Source: an uncultured Oscillospiraceae bacterium
GTDB taxonomy: Bacteria > Bacillota > Clostridia > Oscillospirales > Oscillospiraceae
Direction: 5' to 3'
Length of the DNA stretch: 64,000 nt
NCBI GenBank assembly: GCA_947584295.1
Contig: CANPWM010000001.1
Span: 62,001 to 126,000 of the forward strand
The notes under the pieces were generated by a model. The model searched no databases, was not told where the DNA came from, and worked only from the letters and a program-made list of their open reading frames with translations. This document shows, piece after piece, positions 62,226 to 64,000 of the stretch. Numbering within the stretch: the stretch's first letter is position 1; every line of letters starts with the position of its first letter. The position numbers and the translations under genes were made by a program.

Positions 62226-63833
62226 TTATCCCACCGCGTAGTCGGCGGGGGAGGCGGGCCAGAGGTCGCGGCCGGGGGTGAGGGTGTGGGTGGAGGCGAT
62301 GGAGGCGTCGCCCACAAGGAAGTAATTATAGCCGATGTTCCCGGTGGAATCCAGGCAGCTGTCCATGGTGAGGTCGATGTTGTACCAGCCGCCGTCCACC
62401 TTCACCTTGTTCCACGTCTGCTCGTGTGTACCGTCCTCCGTCACGACCTGGCCCCGCACCTGGATCGCGTCTACGCCGGCCAGATAGCACATCAGCTCAA
62501 AGGCCCGGGCGATCCCCTGGCTGTCGCCCACGCCGTAGATGATGGGGCCGGCGGCGCTGTCGGTGTCCTGGGGAAGCTCCCCTTGGGCGGTCAGGTAGTC
62601 CTGGGCGGGTTGGGTGGAGTAGATCAGGTAATCGTGAATGGCCTTCACTACGGAGAAGTCCCTGCCGTCCTGGGCGCGGATATCGGAGAGCAGGCCCTTG
62701 GCCTCGTTGATAAGGGCAGCGGCGCTTTCGCCGGAGCCGGTGAGCCGACCCTCCAGAAGAGCCATGGCCTGGGCGGCGTCGGAATAGGTGAGATCCACGG
62801 CGAAGTGGCTGCCGTCCACCGGGCGGGTGACGGCGCTGACCACGTCGCTCATATCATAGAGGGCCTCCGCCCAGGCCGGGAGGCCGGAGGCGTATTCGGC
62901 GGCCTTGCCGGAGGGGGTGCTGACCACCACGGTGGGCGCGTGGCCCCGGGACGCGGCGGCCACGGCGGAGGCTATCCCGGAGGCGGAGCTTACCGATACG
63001 CCGGTGACGTAGTCGTAGACCGGGCCGGGGGTGAAGCTGATGGGCTGGGTGTCATCGTTATCGGGGGCGTCGGGCAGATCCTCGCCCTCGTAGTTGTGGT
63101 CGCTGTCGGTGGGGTCGTCGGGCAGGTCGTCCGGCAGCTCCGCCGGGGGATCGGGGGGCAGCGCGGGGGAGTCGTCGGGGATCACGCCGGAGCTTATGAG
63201 CCGCTGGCGGAGGGTGATGCCGTTGACCGTCCGGCAGTCCAGGGCGGAGAAGGCCGTCACCACCATGTCGGCCCGGTAAAAGACGTCGCTTTCGGGGTAG
63301 GATAAGCCCACCTCTCGGGCCAGCGCCCAGGGGGAGGCCCAGTCCACGTTTTCATAGCCCAGGGCCCGGAGGATCCAGGTGATGAAGTCCCGGCTGGGGA
63401 TATCGTCGGCGGGGGAGAAGGTACCCGCGCCGTAGATCCCCTCCTCAATGGGGCCCAGGGAGGTGCCGTTGGTGATGCCGTTGACGTAGGCGTAGCCCAC
63501 ATAGGGACTCATCCAGCCGTAGGAGTCGCCGAAGGGGTGGGTGTAGTTGGCGCTCAGGGCCTCCGGCTCGCCGCCCAGAAGGCGCACCAGCGTGGTCAGA
63601 GAGTCGGCTCGGTTGCTGACGGCCTCCAGGCTGAAAATAGGCGTGCCGTCGGGGTTTACCCCCGTGCCGCGCAGAAGGCCCATGTCGTAAAGGGCCTGGG
63701 CCGCCGCCTCCCCCGCCGCCAGACGGTCCGCCGGGATAGCGCCGCCCACGGCCAACGCTGACCCCGCCAGGGCCCAGGCCAGGGCCAGGGCCGTCAGAAG
63801 ACCCGCCCACCGTTTGATTCTCTCTCGTCTCAT
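62226..63833 (-). CDS. SLH-domain protein with transglutaminase-like domain lacking the catalytic Cys
   Basis: A 535-residue exported protein: signal peptide (cleavage after ALA near residue 28), SLH-type repeats over about 35-215, a Pro/Asp-rich linker (about 220-262), and a transglutaminase-like C-terminal domain. There the usual VCQG nucleophile is GDSQG with Ser at 438, while the later His (GTHEQTWNKV) and Asp (YNIDLTMD) are kept. It may have lost activity or changed it to a binding domain. Its own promoter lies at 63908-63936. Confidence 0.8.
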   Translation of the reverse strand: MRRERIKRWAGLLTALALAWALAGSALAVGGAIPADRLAAGEAAAQALYDMGLLRGTGVNPDGTPIFSLEAVSNRADSLTTLVRLLGGEPEALSANYTHPFGDSYGWMSPYVGYAYVNGITNGTSLGPIEEGIYGAGTFSPADDIPSRDFITWILRALGYENVDWASPWALAREVGLSYPESDVFYRADMVVTAFSALDCRTVNGITLRQRLISSGVIPDDSPALPPDPPAELPDDLPDDPTDSDHNYEGEDLPDAPDNDDTQPISFTPGPVYDYVTGVSVSSASGIASAVAAASRGHAPTVVVSTPSGKAAEYASGLPAWAEALYDMSDVVSAVTRPVDGSHFAVDLTYSDAAQAMALLEGRLTGSGESAAALINEAKGLLSDIRAQDGRDFSVVKAIHDYLIYSTQPAQDYLTAQGELPQDTDSAAGPIIYGVGDSQGIARAFELMCYLAGVDAIQVRGQVVTEDGTHEQTWNKVKVDGGWYNIDLTMDSCLDSTGNIGYNYFLVGDASIASTHTLTPGRDLWPASPADYAVG

Positions 63834-63907
63834 CTGTGAACCTCCGCAAAACCGCGCCCAGGGGACGCGGCGATCTGTCTCCGGGTAAATTGATCATATA
63901 CATAAGC

Positions 63908-63936
63908 AGTATACCATATCGCTCCGCTGAAAGCAA
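63908..63936 (-). promoter_or_regulatory. Promoter of the SLH-transglutaminase-like gene
   Basis: On the minus strand: TTGCTT (63936-63931), 17 bp, TATACT (63913-63908). Confidence 0.55.
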
Positions 63937-63995
63937 GAAAAAGCCGAAGGAGGGGCTTTAAGCGGGAAAACAGGCGGGTTTTCGGGGAAGAGGGC

Positions 63996-64000
63996 ATGAA
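63996..64000 (+). CDS. Possible start of a plus-strand gene cut by the window edge
   Basis: ATG at 63996 follows GGGGAAGAGGG with suitable spacing. Only one full codon is visible, so this is a suggestion. Confidence 0.25.

Noticed and set aside
1..64000. tRNA, rRNA or phage/integrase genes
   Set aside because: I saw no cloverleaf with an anticodon loop and CCA-end context, no rRNA stretch, and no recombinase motif; a dedicated covariance search could still find a small RNA.

Overview
The window is GC-rich chromosomal DNA from a spore-forming member of the Clostridia, most likely the Oscillospiraceae (relatives of Oscillibacter or Flavonifractor). The evidence is sporulation genes (YlbJ, YqfC, YqfD), the Firmicute order phoH-ybeY-era-yqzL-recO, DUF5711, CD1247-type and DUF4358 proteins, S-layer-homology surface proteins and Gram-positive lipoproteins. 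The family placement is inferred from gene content; no rRNA or tRNA gene was seen. Layout: 0-2.7 kb holds a PLP lyase and an MFS transporter. 2.7-9.6 kb holds an SLH surface protein, an E2-like protein paired with an acyl-CoA ligase, a TrpR-like regulator with a methyltransferase, and Hsp33. 9.8-12.8 kb is one large MacB-like ABC exporter. 12.9-14.75 kb is an AT-richer accessory patch with two orphan genes, a broken membrane-protein gene and a TPR remnant. 14.9-19.1 kb is an rRNA methyltransferase, the EcfA1-EcfA2-EcfT vitamin-transporter module and truA. 19.2-25.9 kb holds DUF5711, CvpA, a Clp ATPase, rlmD and a TIM-barrel protein. 26-39.4 kb is housekeeping and hypothetical genes (BtpA-like, asparaginase, MBL ribonuclease, YqeG, M24 peptidase, EF-P, ABC-F, YdcF), broken by two repeat islands. 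39.4-46.3 kb is a minus-strand envelope cluster: MBOAT acyltransferase, DHHW protein, two related lipoproteins and two DUF4358 lipoproteins. 46.4-53.3 kb is TcdA, a repeat island, a large beta-helix protein, BirA and YlbJ. 53.4-61.7 kb is the yqfC-yqfD-phoH-ybeY-era-yqzL-recO run (with two foreign genes inside it) and larA. 61.8-63.9 kb is a last repeat island and an SLH protein with a transglutaminase-like domain. The most unusual feature is a mosaic repeat family. Five intergenic sites hold about 30 GC-rich palindromes with interchangeable cores, joined by conserved AT-richer linkers and a recurrent boundary hairpin. They are non-coding as far as I can see, but one copy supplies the end and stop codon of the asparaginase gene, and a perfect consensus promoter lies just beyond another, pointing antisense into the beta-helix gene. 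Other points worth attention are the envelope acyl-transfer cluster, an E2-like protein without its catalytic histidine, a transglutaminase-like domain without its cysteine, and several short tandem repeats.
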